From assembly GCA_934045075.1 (NCBI GenBank), contig OW203722.1, positions 14,446,796 through 14,510,795 of the forward strand: DNA of 64,000 nt, read 5' to 3'. Position 1 is the stretch's first letter, and every line of letters starts with the position of its first letter. Positions 20,421 to 32,161 of this stretch are shown in pieces. The notes beneath the pieces are model-generated. The model was not told where the DNA came from and ran no database searches. It was given only the letters and a program-made list of their open reading frames with translations. The stretch comes from Yponomeuta sedellus. Lineage: Eukaryota; Arthropoda; Insecta; Lepidoptera; Yponomeutidae. The position numbers were made by a program, and so were the translations under genes.

Positions 20421-22619
20421 TGATGTGTCGCGACTTTTTTCATTTAAAACGAGCGACTAGCGTCATCGTACTACCCAGGCAGGGCAAATGATCGTGTTGT
20501 GTGAAAGTTAAGTTATTGTCTAAATAATCTGTCCCTAAGAACAGCCCTAAAGTTAAACATACAATGTCCGTAGGAGTAGTCATGGCGTATACTTATCGCC
20601 GCGATCTCTTTATTGTCGTTTCCCAATGGAAACTGAAGCACCTTGTCGACATTCAATATACTTAATACACGCTCCTACGTAAGTAGACGTAGGCGTGTGA
20701 GAAGTAGGAAAGCTTCATAAAGCTATACTTGAGTAAAAGTAGGCGTGCGTGTGTATTATACTTTTTTTGGCCCATTGAATCAGAAAAACGGTTACAATGC
20801 GTTCTCGTTTCGGGTGTTGTCTTCTTCCAAGAGAGCCCGCGAAGCTAGAGTTGTAAATGAGTTAACACGTGTCGTATCAAGGCGATTTCAGTCTTTGAGC
20901 CTAAGATATTATACAGGTATCATAAAAACATCATATATATCCAAAAATAGAGGGAAGGCTCTATTTGTCAATACGACAACTTTTACTTTGGGGTTTCCCA
21001 TTAAAACCGCGGAAACAATATCAGTTATTCCATACATTTTAATGACGTATCTTTAGTATGGACGACTAGAGTCTCCATTTATTACACATATGAAGATTTT
21101 AAAATGCTGTAGCGCAAAGTCTGTAACGTGAATTGTATAATCTGTTTTTGGACAGAAATATTATACGTATCAATTTACAACAACTCGAACCCTGAAGATA
21201 AAACGGATTGTAGCATAACTACACAAAGTACGAACTTGGGCTAATTCCTGCAAACATAATATAGATTTAAGGGGGCTACCGGGCCCATATGTATTAGTGT
21301 GTTTAAGGGGCAAGTGCGGCGTCGTCGCTAGCTCGGAACGAGCAAAGATGGAGCGCAAACACGGGCTTAACTGCACTCCCCGAGTAGATTCCCTTTTAAT
21401 TAAACGAGTTCCAAGCAGTGTGGTGCGCTAACCGAGAGGGCAAGTAGTAAAGTTACGTTGAAATTGATATAAAGCCCCCCGAACGTCTACTCGCGCTAAC
21501 TGAAAACTGCGGGGAAAACGTCCTCACCGATGAATGATAAATTTAACACGGCCTATTTGATTAGAAGGGAATTCGGGGAGTCGCTGGTGCCTACGCTTAA
21601 TTTGATCATGTTCACACTCATTACTTGTGGCTAGAAGAGAATCGTTTGCGGAAGCTCCATAAAGCTATTCGATAACCTTGAATAAATCTTTTATAGACTT
21701 CAGCGAATAAAACGAAACGAAAATGCCGATGGTATAACATCCTCTTTAACGTTCTCGGTGTACGAGCTGTAAAAATCAATGTCGAGTAGAAAAATAATTG
21801 ACAAGCTTTATCGGCCGCGGCCCTCACAGACGCACTTCATAAAACGCAGCGTTAAAATGATACAATAAAATGATCGTTCCACTTTACAGTGGGCCTGGGG
21901 GAAGAAAATGTAATACTTGTCTCGTAAAACGTTACCGCTCTCTCGAGGCCTCGAGTGCCTCGAGTCTTCAGCCCATTATTTGTTTTGATAGTGTGGATCA
22001 GCCTTGCATAATTAATATCATCAACGCCTTGATTCATGATGTACTTCGAATAAGACGTATTATGTTTTATTTTATTTTATTTAAATTATACATAATTTTA
22101 GATAGAAATAGAAGATACTGTTAAGAGGATTCGGACGTCCTATCACCATAACTGGTTTATCTCGAGGTTCATGCCTTCATATCTTAAATTACTCTTTAAT
22201 AGCTATTAGACGGTTTTAATCGCGATTATTAATCAGGTAATCACTAGGTTCTAGGCAACAGTCCGTTCCGCTGCAGTCCATTACATACACTTTTATAACT
22301 GCCCTCAAGTTAGTCTTTCATCTCCCTTGTGTTTTATTTTTTATTTTTATTAGTAGCATATTGTGTGTTTGAACGTTACTAAATAGTACTTTTGTAGATG
22401 TAATAAGGACACAACTCGGCAAGTTGATGTGCACTAAAACATTACGAATGTAACTGAGTAACTTAAGTGATAATATAATCGTACCATTTAAGCCACTGTT
22501 TTGAAAAGCGCTATAGTCTCATAAAACTATCTTGATGTTATTATTTTGTGTGTGTTGACTGTGTCTACACCTCGCATGTTTGTATGTATTAAGCTAATAA
22601 AGAACTTTAAAAATCAAAT
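20421..22619. other. Intergenic, no gene recognised
   Basis: The open frame at 20745-21056 (103 codons) has no recognisable domain. A CTCGAGGCCTCGAGTGCCTC motif (three CTCGAG copies) lies at 21943-21962. Otherwise unremarkable. Confidence 0.4.
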
Positions 22620-22835
22620 CAATCAAAATCAATCAGGTAAAACGTGATTACTCTGATTCCCGACGTTTCGGCGACGTTGCAGTTGCCAAACAGTTGATCT
22701 GCAATTTTTCGGTCTTGATGGGTGCTGCCATACCGACACACGGAAGTGTCCTTATTTTTGTAGGAACTCCGGATGACCTGGATGGACCGTAACGCGCGTG
22801 ATTTATGATTAATATTTTAGGGTTCCGTAGTCATC
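22620..22835 (+). repeat. Dispersed repeat fragment (CCCGACGTTTCGGC type)
   Basis: GTGATTACTCTGATTCCCGA, CGTTTCGGCGACGTTGCAGT and later AGGGTTCCGTAG are words frequent in moth interspersed repeats. No coding capacity. Confidence 0.4.
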
Positions 22836-23052
22836 ATAGAATCTTATCTATCTATCTCTGTGGCTTAGCTTACATATGATTAGTACTAGATAGGTAAAAT
22901 TAGTCATTGGTTCAAAACAGTAAAGTTAAATCTTTAAAGAAAATGTTTTAAAAGGGAAACTTCAATAAAATTAAATTGAAAATTACTTTGATGTAGCCGT
23001 GAGTCGGGAAAAGAAGGTAATTAATATAAGTACATTACAAGCTTTTCTAAAT

Positions 23053-23243
23053 GACGGCTCGCTTTGATTACGGTGAAGGAAAACATCGTAAGGAAACCTG
23101 AGTCTGTGAAGTGTTGAAATACCTCAGCGTTTGAAGTTGCCACTCCACGGTGTGCACGCGTGGTAATTAATCCCATACTCTCTCTCTCTCTCTCCCTCTG
23201 TGAAGGGCTGTGCCCTGCAGTGTAAGGTTTATAGGCTATATAC
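23053..23243 (+). mobile_element. SINE family A, body
   Basis: GGTGAAGGAAAACATCGTAA, GGAAACCTGAGTCTGTGAAG, CTCAGCGTTTGAAGTTGCCA, GTGGTAATTAATCCCATACT, a (CT)n run and GGGCTGTGCCCTGCAGTG appear in order. The (CT)n run at 23177-23197 is part of the element. Confidence 0.65.
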
Positions 23244-23469
23244 AAAAAACAAACTGTCGGGGTTGTCACTTTAAAATTTTACCGGTACTTCGGCGCTCTC
23301 TCTACCGTCTCTCTGGGCCGATTCTGCGTCGCGTCTGTCTTCTTTGCTTTTCGAATTGTTGCTACCGTACACCAATTTATGACAATCGCATGAGTGCGTG
23401 TGCATGTGTGGCAGATGAGGCAAGCACACAACTGTAAAAGAAATATAAAAACACAAAGTTTTTCCTAAG

Positions 23470-23555
23470 TCCGGATCGTGGCAAGTGGCAGTCCCTGGTC
23501 TCTGCCTACCCCTCTGGGATACAGGCGTGAGGTTATGTTATGTTTTTGTCCTAAG
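23470..23555 (+). repeat. RTE-like LINE 3'-tail fragment
   Basis: GGATCGTGGCAAGTGGCAGT, CTGGTCTCTGCCTACCCCTC and GGGATACAGGCGTGAGGTTA are the reverse of the tail found at 47640-47720. Confidence 0.55.
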
Positions 23556-24074
23556 TAAATTATAATTTTTTGCATTTGAAAATTTCTTATGTCAAAACTT
23601 GTAATTTTGCCGGACGAGTCAGATTCTGTAGTTTGTTTTATTCTGGTAAAGCGTTCAGACATCTCCAGATGCAGAGATGGCTAATGTTCTAAGAGTACAA
23701 GAAATGTGAGTAGCTAACAATAAAAAGCAGCGAATTGTTTCAGTGTGTATACTTGGTAAGCAAGTGTATGAATGGTGTCTCAGTTAGAACATACTCAAGA
23801 ATGCGATATTCCACTGGGTTAATGGTTGCGGGTATGTAAGTACCTACATGGTACTTACTAAAAGGGTTTAGCTAGTTTTGGCCATACGATTGAACTTTCT
23901 GATCATTTTAAAAATTTAAAGAATGAGTAAGCAATGCTTAAGCAGCAATGGATTATTGACAGCTTACAAGTGAAAAATATTTAATACCTTTCTTTCTTAT
24001 TCATGGGAGAAAATTACTTGTAGATTCTCTTTATTTCTATTGCCGTGTCTTAATATTGGCAATCGGTATTTGTG

Positions 24075-24245
24075 AACAAAAGTTCGGAAGAAAGAATGAA
24101 AACACAACGTGAGTAAACCTGAGTGTCTGAGGTGTTCACATGCCTGGGCGCTTGAAATTCCAATTTGCGGTGGGCACACGTAGTGAGTAAGCACATACTC
24201 TCTCTGTGAGAAGGCCTGTGCCCTGCAGTGGGACCTATGAAGGGA
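24075..24245 (+). mobile_element. SINE family A, body
   Basis: CGTGAGTAAACCTGAGTGTC, TGAGGTGTT, GCGCTTGAAATTCCAATTTG, CACATACTCTCTCTGTGAGA and AGGCCTGTGCCCTGCAGTGG appear in order. It lies 830 bp from the copy at 23053-23243 in the same orientation. Confidence 0.65.
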
Positions 24246-25144
24246 ATAAAAAAAGACGTGTGTTATTTCAGTCCGTTTACAGAGAATGACCCCTAATTTA
24301 AACTGCAAGCTGAGCTAAATGATAGTTTCGTCCAGTTCTCAGAGCGTTCTGTAATGACGTTTAAACTTTACAATGACCCGTAATAATATAACAAAGTCAG
24401 CGAAATCCAATTAATATTTAGGTCACTATTTTGCATTCCTAACAACTCAAAGAAATATTTCATGGTAGCTATTCCCCATTAAGGCCGTAGAGGTGTTATT
24501 GAACAGCATAAAACTTTTCCAATTTATATAATGAAAGACATCAGAGTTTTTGTGCTGCCATAAATGGCTATGCCTTAAAGCAAAGAGCAGATGTAATAAG
24601 CAGTTTAAATCTAGTACTGTGGCGTTCGTACGTGGCTCCAGCAGCGTTGCGCCGGGCACAGCTGCAATTACCTAATGATGCACAGCGGTTTCCCAATTAG
24701 GCCATAGACTTACTTGTATCTACTGCCAAGAAATTATTAGCAGCTTCTATTTTATTTGACATATGTGACAATAAACGGTCTTTTCACTTCTTTAAAATTA
24801 AAACTCTGTTTTGTGGAGGAAGTGCGAATGATTAAAACGGGTAAAGTGATGTGCTGCCGACGTATTTACTTGAGACGTGCTAACTACTTACAGGAACGCT
24901 TATAGACCGTGACAATTTCGAATTAGTTTAGGAGACGTGTAACTCTGTATTTATTGATTTATCTATATTTTGATTTATTGAAAATTTAAAAAAACAGTGC
25001 AATGCGGCGGTTTATCTTCACTTATAACAACCTCGTTACTTATGCCATTCCCTCTTTGCTAATCGCGAGTTGTACCCGTTTAAAATATTTTTTCAAGGTT
25101 TCGACTTAAACTACCAATAAATACGTTGCTGTCGATATTACATG
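24246..25144. other. Intergenic, nothing recognised
   Basis: No domain, RNA gene or repeat family recognised. Confidence 0.4.
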
Positions 25145-25525
25145 TTATTAATTCGATTTCAACTCTTTGTATGTCCCCACTGCTGGGGCATGGGTCTCTG
25201 CACCGTAGGAAGGTTAGGGCACACTCCACCACGGGGACCAAGTCCGGGTTGGAGGAGGATTGGGAGACAGGGGCAGGCCTTACTGTCATAAGTTATCAAC
25301 CCGTTCACAAGACCTTTGACATAGCGTAACGACTACCATTACATGACAGCCGGCGCCAACGACTTACCGTGCCTTGCGAAGCACGGAAGTGCTCGGAAAA
25401 AATGCCACTAGCGGTAGTCACGGCACGGTCACCCATCCAGTAGCTGACCGCGTCTATTGTTGCTTAGCCTGAGTGATTGATTCCAATCTCTCGGTTCCAC
25501 TAAGCCACGAGCGCTTCTTTTTGTT
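25145..25525 (+). repeat. Dispersed repeat family D1, near-complete copy
   Basis: Follows the family from CAACTCTTTGTATGTCCCCA through CCAAGTCCGGGTTGGAGGAG, CATTACATGACAGCCGGCGC and ATGCCACTAGCGG to GCCACGAGCGCTTCTTTTT. It is the most complete plus-strand copy here. Confidence 0.7.
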
Positions 25526-25739
25526 AATAAATAAAATTTATAAATTGTTCTCTATTTGGATTTTAAGTATTTTATTTGTTTTAAGTTTTTTTGTAGTTTA
25601 GGTTAGTTGCTTCATAATCTGTCATGCTGTCATACTTCGTATATCAATCTGGTGTTACGGTTTGTAATAGCTTGAGTCAAAAGGTTGCTTTGTCTATAAA
25701 GTTTTTTTCAGCTCCGAACTATAATCAGTAATCCTAGAA

Positions 25740-25857
25740 TTTCAGGGTTCCGTAACGCAAATGAAAGAAACGAAACTCTTTATTGTCCGTTGTCGTCTGT
25801 CTGTCCGTCTGTCAAGACTATTTTTCAGGATCGTATTTGTTATAAAGCTAAAACTAG
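25740..25857 (+). repeat. Dispersed repeat fragment (GGGTTCCGTA..GTCTGTCTGTCC type)
   Basis: CAGGGTTCCGTAACGCAAAT, AACGAAACTCTTTATTGTCC and GTCTGTCTGTCCGTCTGTCA form a recognisable moth interspersed-repeat block. Non-coding. Confidence 0.45.
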
Positions 25858-26056
25858 AGGCAGTGGGCGGGGCACATAGCTCGAAGAACTAAAGTTCTGA
25901 AAAAGTTCTGACCTGGCGACCGCGGTCCGGACGACGCCGCGTGGGCAGGCCCTCCACCAGATGGTCTGACGACCTGGTTACGGTAGCGGGGAGTAGCTGG
26001 ATGCGGGCGGCACAAGGTGAAGCTTGGAAAACCATGAGGGAGGCCTATGTCTGATG
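25858..26056 (+). pseudogene. LINE reverse transcriptase C-terminal fragment
   Basis: Plus-strand frame pieces read RQWAGHIARRT and, after a frameshift, RRVGRPSTRWSDDLVTVAGS, then SWMRAAQGEAWKTMREAYV-stop. The Q-W-x-G-H-x-A-R-R and G-R-P-x-T-R-W-x-D-D-L pattern is the C-terminal end of RTE-like LINE polymerases in insects. The RT core is absent, so this is a 5'-truncated and mutated insertion. Confidence 0.65.
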
Positions 26057-27732
26057 AAACTAGTAGAAACTACTAAACTCAACGATATTTGAAGTGTCAA
26101 AATTTGACTAAATTCACTTGCTATTTCTCGTATGTTAAAATCTGTTAACGTGCGAAGAGGCATGTACAGGCCTTAAACTCCGTCCAGCGGAGGGCCTGCC
26201 GCCTACACACGCCGAGAGAGGAGAGTCCTTTACCGAACAGGAATTATGAGTCACGTGCGTAAATGCTTCAAAATCACTGCACACATTATTTGTAATAGAT
26301 GAAAAGACAATTGATGATAATGATGCAGACGAAAAATCTTTGCCAAAAAATTAAAAAAAGAATAACTCGCAGCTGTTAACAATAGGTCATCAGATTGTAT
26401 TTGAACGAGAAACCAGAGATTATTCAACGCAATACATGATATAAATGGCAATACAAAGTCTTTAGAAACTCTTAAAAATAATTTTGTTTTATTCTAATTT
26501 GATATAACAATAAATCGCAACCTTTCCTATTATTTCTGTTAATTGAGCTGTACGACCTTGCTTCTTGTTTAATTTGATTCTAAGTGCCGATGACCTAGCA
26601 CTGTGGGCAAGAAGCAAGGTACAGTGTCACGTTGTGTATTTTCTCCAATGCCTTGAACGGCTCAGGTTTCGATTTACTCTGGTAGCACCATAGAATTTTG
26701 TAGGCTGAAATCTCTTCTTTAGGTCTGTTTTGATGAGAGGCCGCCTGAGATTGGTTGTTGCATTGTTTGGGTTGCCATAGGAAATCTAGTTACCCCATTT
26801 CAGGGAAAAATAGTAACTTCAGGTATTGATGAATATCATTTATTTAATTAAAAGATAGAAAAATAATAACATAATAAACAAAGACTAAATACAGCTAGTA
26901 ATGAAAAAATACAAGTAAATGTTATTCACACAATATGGAAATTTTGGAATATTGTTTTCGGAGATAATAATTTTCGGATTGTGGCCATCCAAGCATAAGA
27001 TTGACAGTTGTGACTTGACTGGCTGCTTGTAGAAATTGGGCTCCAAAATAAGGAGAGGATTTTTATAGCTTGAAGCATCTGGTGATTGACGGAGGTCTGG
27101 TCCTCCATTGTGAGCAGACTTGGCTCAGATGGCGTCGAAGCAGCCCATTTAAATCATATTTGGTAGCAGCAGGGACCCTGTAAGTAAATACTTATATGGA
27201 AAGCTGTGTGTAGAATCTTGTGCAATTCAGGTTAGGTCATCTCTCATATTCGTGGCTATTTTCAGGAACTATCAGACCCTTGCTAAAGGGTAAAGGAGGG
27301 ATTACCAGCGTTGAGACAATCCTTAGTTGCTGAAAGTCTTCGGTAAGATTTATCCTGATTTAATAATTGCCTGCCACATGCTTAAGCCATTTGCAATCTT
27401 CTAATAGAAGCAATTTCCTTCCTTTCAGCTGGATAGGGTTAATTTATTTATTATTTTTTTATAGCTTTAGTGTTTTTTAACTTTTGGAGATTTTGTTTGG
27501 GGCAGTGTTCTCTTTTCGCTGTCGAGAAACAGCTGCTATTTTTGGCTGCCGGATTGACTTCACACGAAGGGTGCTTCTTGGCAAGGTCTGTGAAACAATT
27601 TTAAATTATAAAGTAGGGAATTAGGATTTGAAGTAATAAATATAATTAATCGAATTGATGGCAATCTGATTTTAAGTAGAGCCTAACATCTTTAGACAGT
27701 GTAACTTGTGAACCAATATAAGAACCACATTC
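26057..27732. other. Intergenic, one inverted repeat, no gene recognised
   Basis: ACCTTGCTTCTTG near 26552 is matched by its inverse CAAGAAGCAAGGT near 26610, spaced about 50 bp. Short frames on the minus strand at 26926-27108 show no domain. It may contain internal parts of an old retroelement next to the LTR-like sequence at 27733, but nothing decisive was read. Confidence 0.35.
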
Positions 27733-27951
27733 TGTAGCGACCCCGATCTGCTCTGAGCTTTTCAAAATTTAATTAAGTAATTGTCTGGGTTTAGATACTA
27801 AGGTTTCACAATTATACTATTGCTACCTGTAAATAAACGTTAGATAATAAAGATTGTGCTTATTACTAACCGTTTTCTTTCATCCCCTTATATTAAGGCC
27901 CTGATAGCTCAAAGCTTTCAGACCATCTTCAGATTTTTGGTGGCTCCGGCC
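27733..27951 (+). repeat. Possible LTR remnant with primer-binding-like site
   Basis: Begins TGTAGCGACCCCGATC, a start resembling BEL/Pao LTRs. It has AATAAA signals at 27833 and 27846, and is followed at 27938 by TGGTGGCTCCGGCC, which starts with the TGG expected of a tRNA primer-binding site. No second LTR or gag/pol was found. It could be a solo LTR or coincidence. Confidence 0.25.
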
Positions 27952-29920
27952 ACATTTTCAGTCTTAACATTTCTGTTCTGTCGACTACTGTTTCCTCACT
28001 ACCGGGCAGGAAGTAGTTATGCCGCAACAGCATAAGTAAAGGATTAAGCTTCAAATTGTTAGTTGGTGGTTTTACTTATAAAAAAAAAAATCTTAATTAA
28101 TATAACTTAACTTTGCAGATGGGTTGTACAAGCGAATATTTATTTTTAAAGTAAAATTAATTTTGTTCGGAACCCTAAAGGTATGAGCCCTAATTACACT
28201 TGACACTTTTTTTTTCACATAACACTCCGTTATGTTAAGTTTAAATAAGTGAAATTCTATTAGTTTTATCAACTTTTTCACATTCCACCACTAAGATCTT
28301 TACGTTGAATCATGCAGTACCTATCTATTTTTCAAAACATTTTTTTTGTAGTTCTTAATGACCTTAATTTCTGATGTTTATTACATTGTTATAAAATGAA
28401 CGTTAGAAATTAAGGTTGTTACACTTTTCACTTTGCCCAATAAATAATCGTAATTAGACCCGTTTAATATAATCGTATAACCATGTTTTTACTCGTGTAT
28501 AATCAGTTTAAAGTCTCTTCGCAGACGTTATAAGTTTTCACTAACCGCTTTATTTTAGATAAAATGGCGTATTTCTATAAAAGGACCTCATGAAAATAAG
28601 ATTACCTGTAAATTGCTTAACGTGTTTCAGAATGATTATTATGGGGAGAATGAAACCCGATCATAAACTACATTTGCAAGTAAATATGGCCATAGGTTTA
28701 TAGATTTTTTTGAAGCTGGTTATTTACGTGAGTGTATTCAAAAAGCTGCTAAATGTCGTAGGTATTCAGTAAGTATGCCACCTAACTAGGTCATATGCAT
28801 AACCAATCAAAGCTTATAATTATGTTTATCGAAACTCGATTACTACGCTCTCAGTCCCTTTGGAATCACGTTTCCGGCTTGTCCACCCACTGCATTCATG
28901 TCCTTAATTAGGCCATTTAATGATCTATTTAATGCAGCTATTTAAAACCTATTCTATCCAAAAGGTCTTTAATGAAATAGGTGTCTTCTAGTCAGTTTAA
29001 CAAACACATTAAAAATGGATCCTAATATTGACCGGAAGCTATCATCCTCGCGTGAATCTCATAACTTGTGTTAACACGGCAGCCGAGCATGGCTTATACG
29101 ACCCTTTTATTTTCCTAAATTAGTTGCCTGCGGTGTAGCCTCCACAAACAAAGTGAGATGTTAATTTAATGTACGACAGTGTCACTCGAAGCCGTCCCGC
29201 AGCCCCGACTTTCAAAGGACTAGGGCAGCCAGAGATTCTCTATTATGTAAATTTGCGCGTAATTTTCTCGGTGGGAGTGTGCCGGCCAGACTTTGTAACA
29301 AGAGCGGTCGCTCATTAATAGTTACCTGGCCTCAATTTTTGCAAGGATCGAGAATTTCCTAACTCTCTTTTTTCTTTCGGCGGCACCGAATTGAAATCTT
29401 GATTTGTCGGGATGAAAACGACGCAAGTATCTAACGAACAACAAATGAAGTCATTTGGTTCCAAAGCGGGAGGATAACTTTGTTATACGACTTTCTCAAT
29501 GACGCCCTTCTTTAAAAAAATATCAAGTATGCATTTCAGTAGATAAATAATTTCACGAAAACTTTTCACAGTCAATTAACACTGCTTTGAAACTCGAAAC
29601 TTTAATTCATCCTTTATACAGTTTTAATCGGTTCGGCATGTTTGTTGAAACTCGTTGCTTTATTGGGAATTCACGAAGCGCGCTTACTCCCACCAAGTGT
29701 ACAGACAATACCGGAGAAAATCCTCGGTAGTATTCTTGTACCATACATAGGGATTCAACCGGGACGCAAACGTCTTAATTCGTTTATTCCGCTCTAAAGT
29801 AGAAAATGTTAGGTCGGGACGCTATATTAATAGAACCTATTTTCTTTGCTCAACGTTGTAGTTCAGTCCCGATAGGAAGAACCCTACCTCGTATGTAATA
29901 GAGTTATGGTGTTATTTGTA
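27952..29920. other. Intergenic, nothing recognised
   Basis: AT-rich, with a GC-richer patch at 29195-29300. No exon, SINE or LINE recognised. Confidence 0.4.
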
Positions 29921-30041
29921 ACAAAACGACTCCTTAAAATACTAATTAGAGGCAATTTAAATAAGCTCTGGTTACGTTTTTTCTATTATCATATACTATT
30001 TAATCTGCCTCTGAGGAGTGTTTTAAGGAATCGTCTTTTTA
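29921..30041. repeat. Imperfect inverted repeat, about 33-bp arms
   Basis: AAAACGACTCCTTAAAATAC followed by TAATTAGAGGC is inverted, imperfectly, as GCCTCTGAGGAGTGTTTTAA then GGAATCGTCTTTT. The spacer is about 55 bp. Probably a small old MITE. The open frame across it is a by-product. Confidence 0.6.
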
Positions 30042-32116
30042 TGAATACGACTGTAATACTCATGCTAAGCTGCTCTCAACCGCTGCCGAATGCGGTATAA
30101 AGTATTCTTTATCTACATCCTGCGTGCAAGGTAGAGGATCATTCATGATACCAGTGCATGACTTTTATATACTTCGTGGCAACATGGAACAACCAAATTT
30201 TTTGCGTTTCCTTAAATCCCTCAAGTTCAGTTTGAATTTTAAAAAACAGACTACTGTTGTAAACGAAAAAATTCCACAGGGTTTTAGAGGAATCGTGGAT
30301 TTTAAATAAATAAGACCGTAATTTTTTAGCCTGCCTCAATATGGAGAATAACTGAATTATGTAGCCTGAGTGCCGAGTTAGCTCTGTTTGATTTACCGGC
30401 GAGATTAAAGTAAATCAGATCCGACAAATAAAGTAAAAGTTCACTCAATAAAAAAATACAGAGGTTTCCGTGTTTCTTATTCTTATTCTTTCGTAAGGCA
30501 CTCGTGGCCCAGCAGTGGAGAAATACAAAGATCACAAGAACATCACAGAGATTTCAAACAACTTTTTCAAACTTTCGTTTATCGATTTTTTCATCGATAA
30601 TGCTACGTGCAATGACGCAATTACGCTCGTAATTGCGGAAACCACAGGTCGAACTAATTATCTGTTACCTACATAGAATAGACATTATTGCATCTAGGAG
30701 GCTGCGACATTGGCAGAGAAACTGAAGTGCGTATTAATAAAATTAGTTAAGCACTAACATTTCTAACTAGGTATATAAGTACGAGAAAAAATTCGCAGGC
30801 GAAAAGTTGATGTAACTACTCAATTTGGGGTAATTATTTTTATTAACTACCCAAAATTCTATGAACAAACATCATCCAGTATGAAAGGTAAAAAAATAAA
30901 AAAAATAAAATGGTCATGCGTCTTATAGAACATGCCGTGTTAACACAAGATTATAGTCGGCGCCGGCCAACATAATTGTTTTTTCACAATTCTGAAACAA
31001 TTCCACATATCGACCGAGAGAAACTTAAACATTTAAATCACCGTACTTCATATCACTTGCAATATCGATTCAGAGTTTCGAAGCAAGTTTCGATAATATG
31101 TGCTTCAATTATAACAAATATGTTAATTCATCATTAATATTTATAATAATAAAAAGAATATTCCCTAAAAACATTGCTACCTATTTTAACATCACGTTGT
31201 AGCTAGGTTTATCTAAACCATACGTGTAATAATATGTTATTACATTAACATAATAGGTACACAACACAACTAGGTGTTCAATAGTTTACTCGTTTGGGTG
31301 CCGGGAATATGTTAGCAGATCTCCGTTTCACGTCTGTTCGCAATCACGAACATTATATTGTTCTATTAATTGAACCACAAGCCGCAGTTAACTAGCTATT
31401 GTTTATATAACATTAATTCGTGATCTTTATATACTCATAGTGTTGTCATTCATTTCATGTTATCTGATATTAATATTTGGTGAAAACTTGATTCCAGGAT
31501 TTTCTGCCACATGAAGAAAAACATTTCGCCCGTAAACTAGGACACACAATAACAAAACCTAACGGGTACTAAGCCGCAGATGAGCCGTAGCTTTCCGAGG
31601 AACATCTGGGGCCGCGACGACCGACCGAAACAAAAACGAAATGAGAAAGGTTTGGAGGCAGTTCGCATTGTGGCAAGTTGAGATGAGACACGACTCACGA
31701 GACAACTCTGGGCGGCGGCGGAGCGCCTGCCCCCGCCATTGTGTAGAGCACCTCGTGCTGCGCGCCAGCCGAGTCGAGCGCCTTACCCGCATTTACTTTT
31801 TCACCCAAAAGCCACCTCGAGTGTGTAAATAAATGTACCGGATATATTCCTCTTCTTTGCAAAGCTGTAAAACTTTTGTACCCCTTCCGACCGAGCGACA
31901 CCCAACGACTGGGTACAACAATGAAGCAGACATTTAGTTGCCATGATAAGGCATTAAGGAGCGTCTTTAATTCCAATAGCTCGTATATCCCGTAAACGTT
32001 AACGTTTTACGAGGCTAAGCAGACGTGAGCTGTTTAAATTTAGCTTATTCATTAAGAAGCCGTTTATACCGTGACATAGCTATCTGTTCGAAAAAAAAAA
32101 GTATGATTTGTATTTG
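30042..32116. other. Intergenic with a GC-rich island
   Basis: At about 31590-31810 the composition turns GC- and CpG-rich (GGGCGGCGGCGGAGCGCC, CTGCGCGCCAGCCGAGTCG), unlike the neighbours. Open frames exist on both strands there but none shows a domain. It may be a promoter or first-exon region of an unrecognised gene. The rest is featureless. Confidence 0.35.
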
Positions 32117-32161
32117 AAATAAGGTACACATTATGTAAGTACCACAATGTGTACCTTATTT
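32117..32161. repeat. Hairpin: 16-bp arms, 13-nt loop
   Basis: AAATAAGGTACACATT and its exact inverse flank a 13-nt loop. Confidence 0.75.

Noticed and set aside
20745..21056. 103-codon gene
   Set aside because: Composition like the surrounding DNA, no recognisable domain.
31559..31976. Genes on the minus strand of the CpG-rich patch
   Set aside because: Overlapping frames in three registers, typical of GC-rich DNA; none shows a domain.
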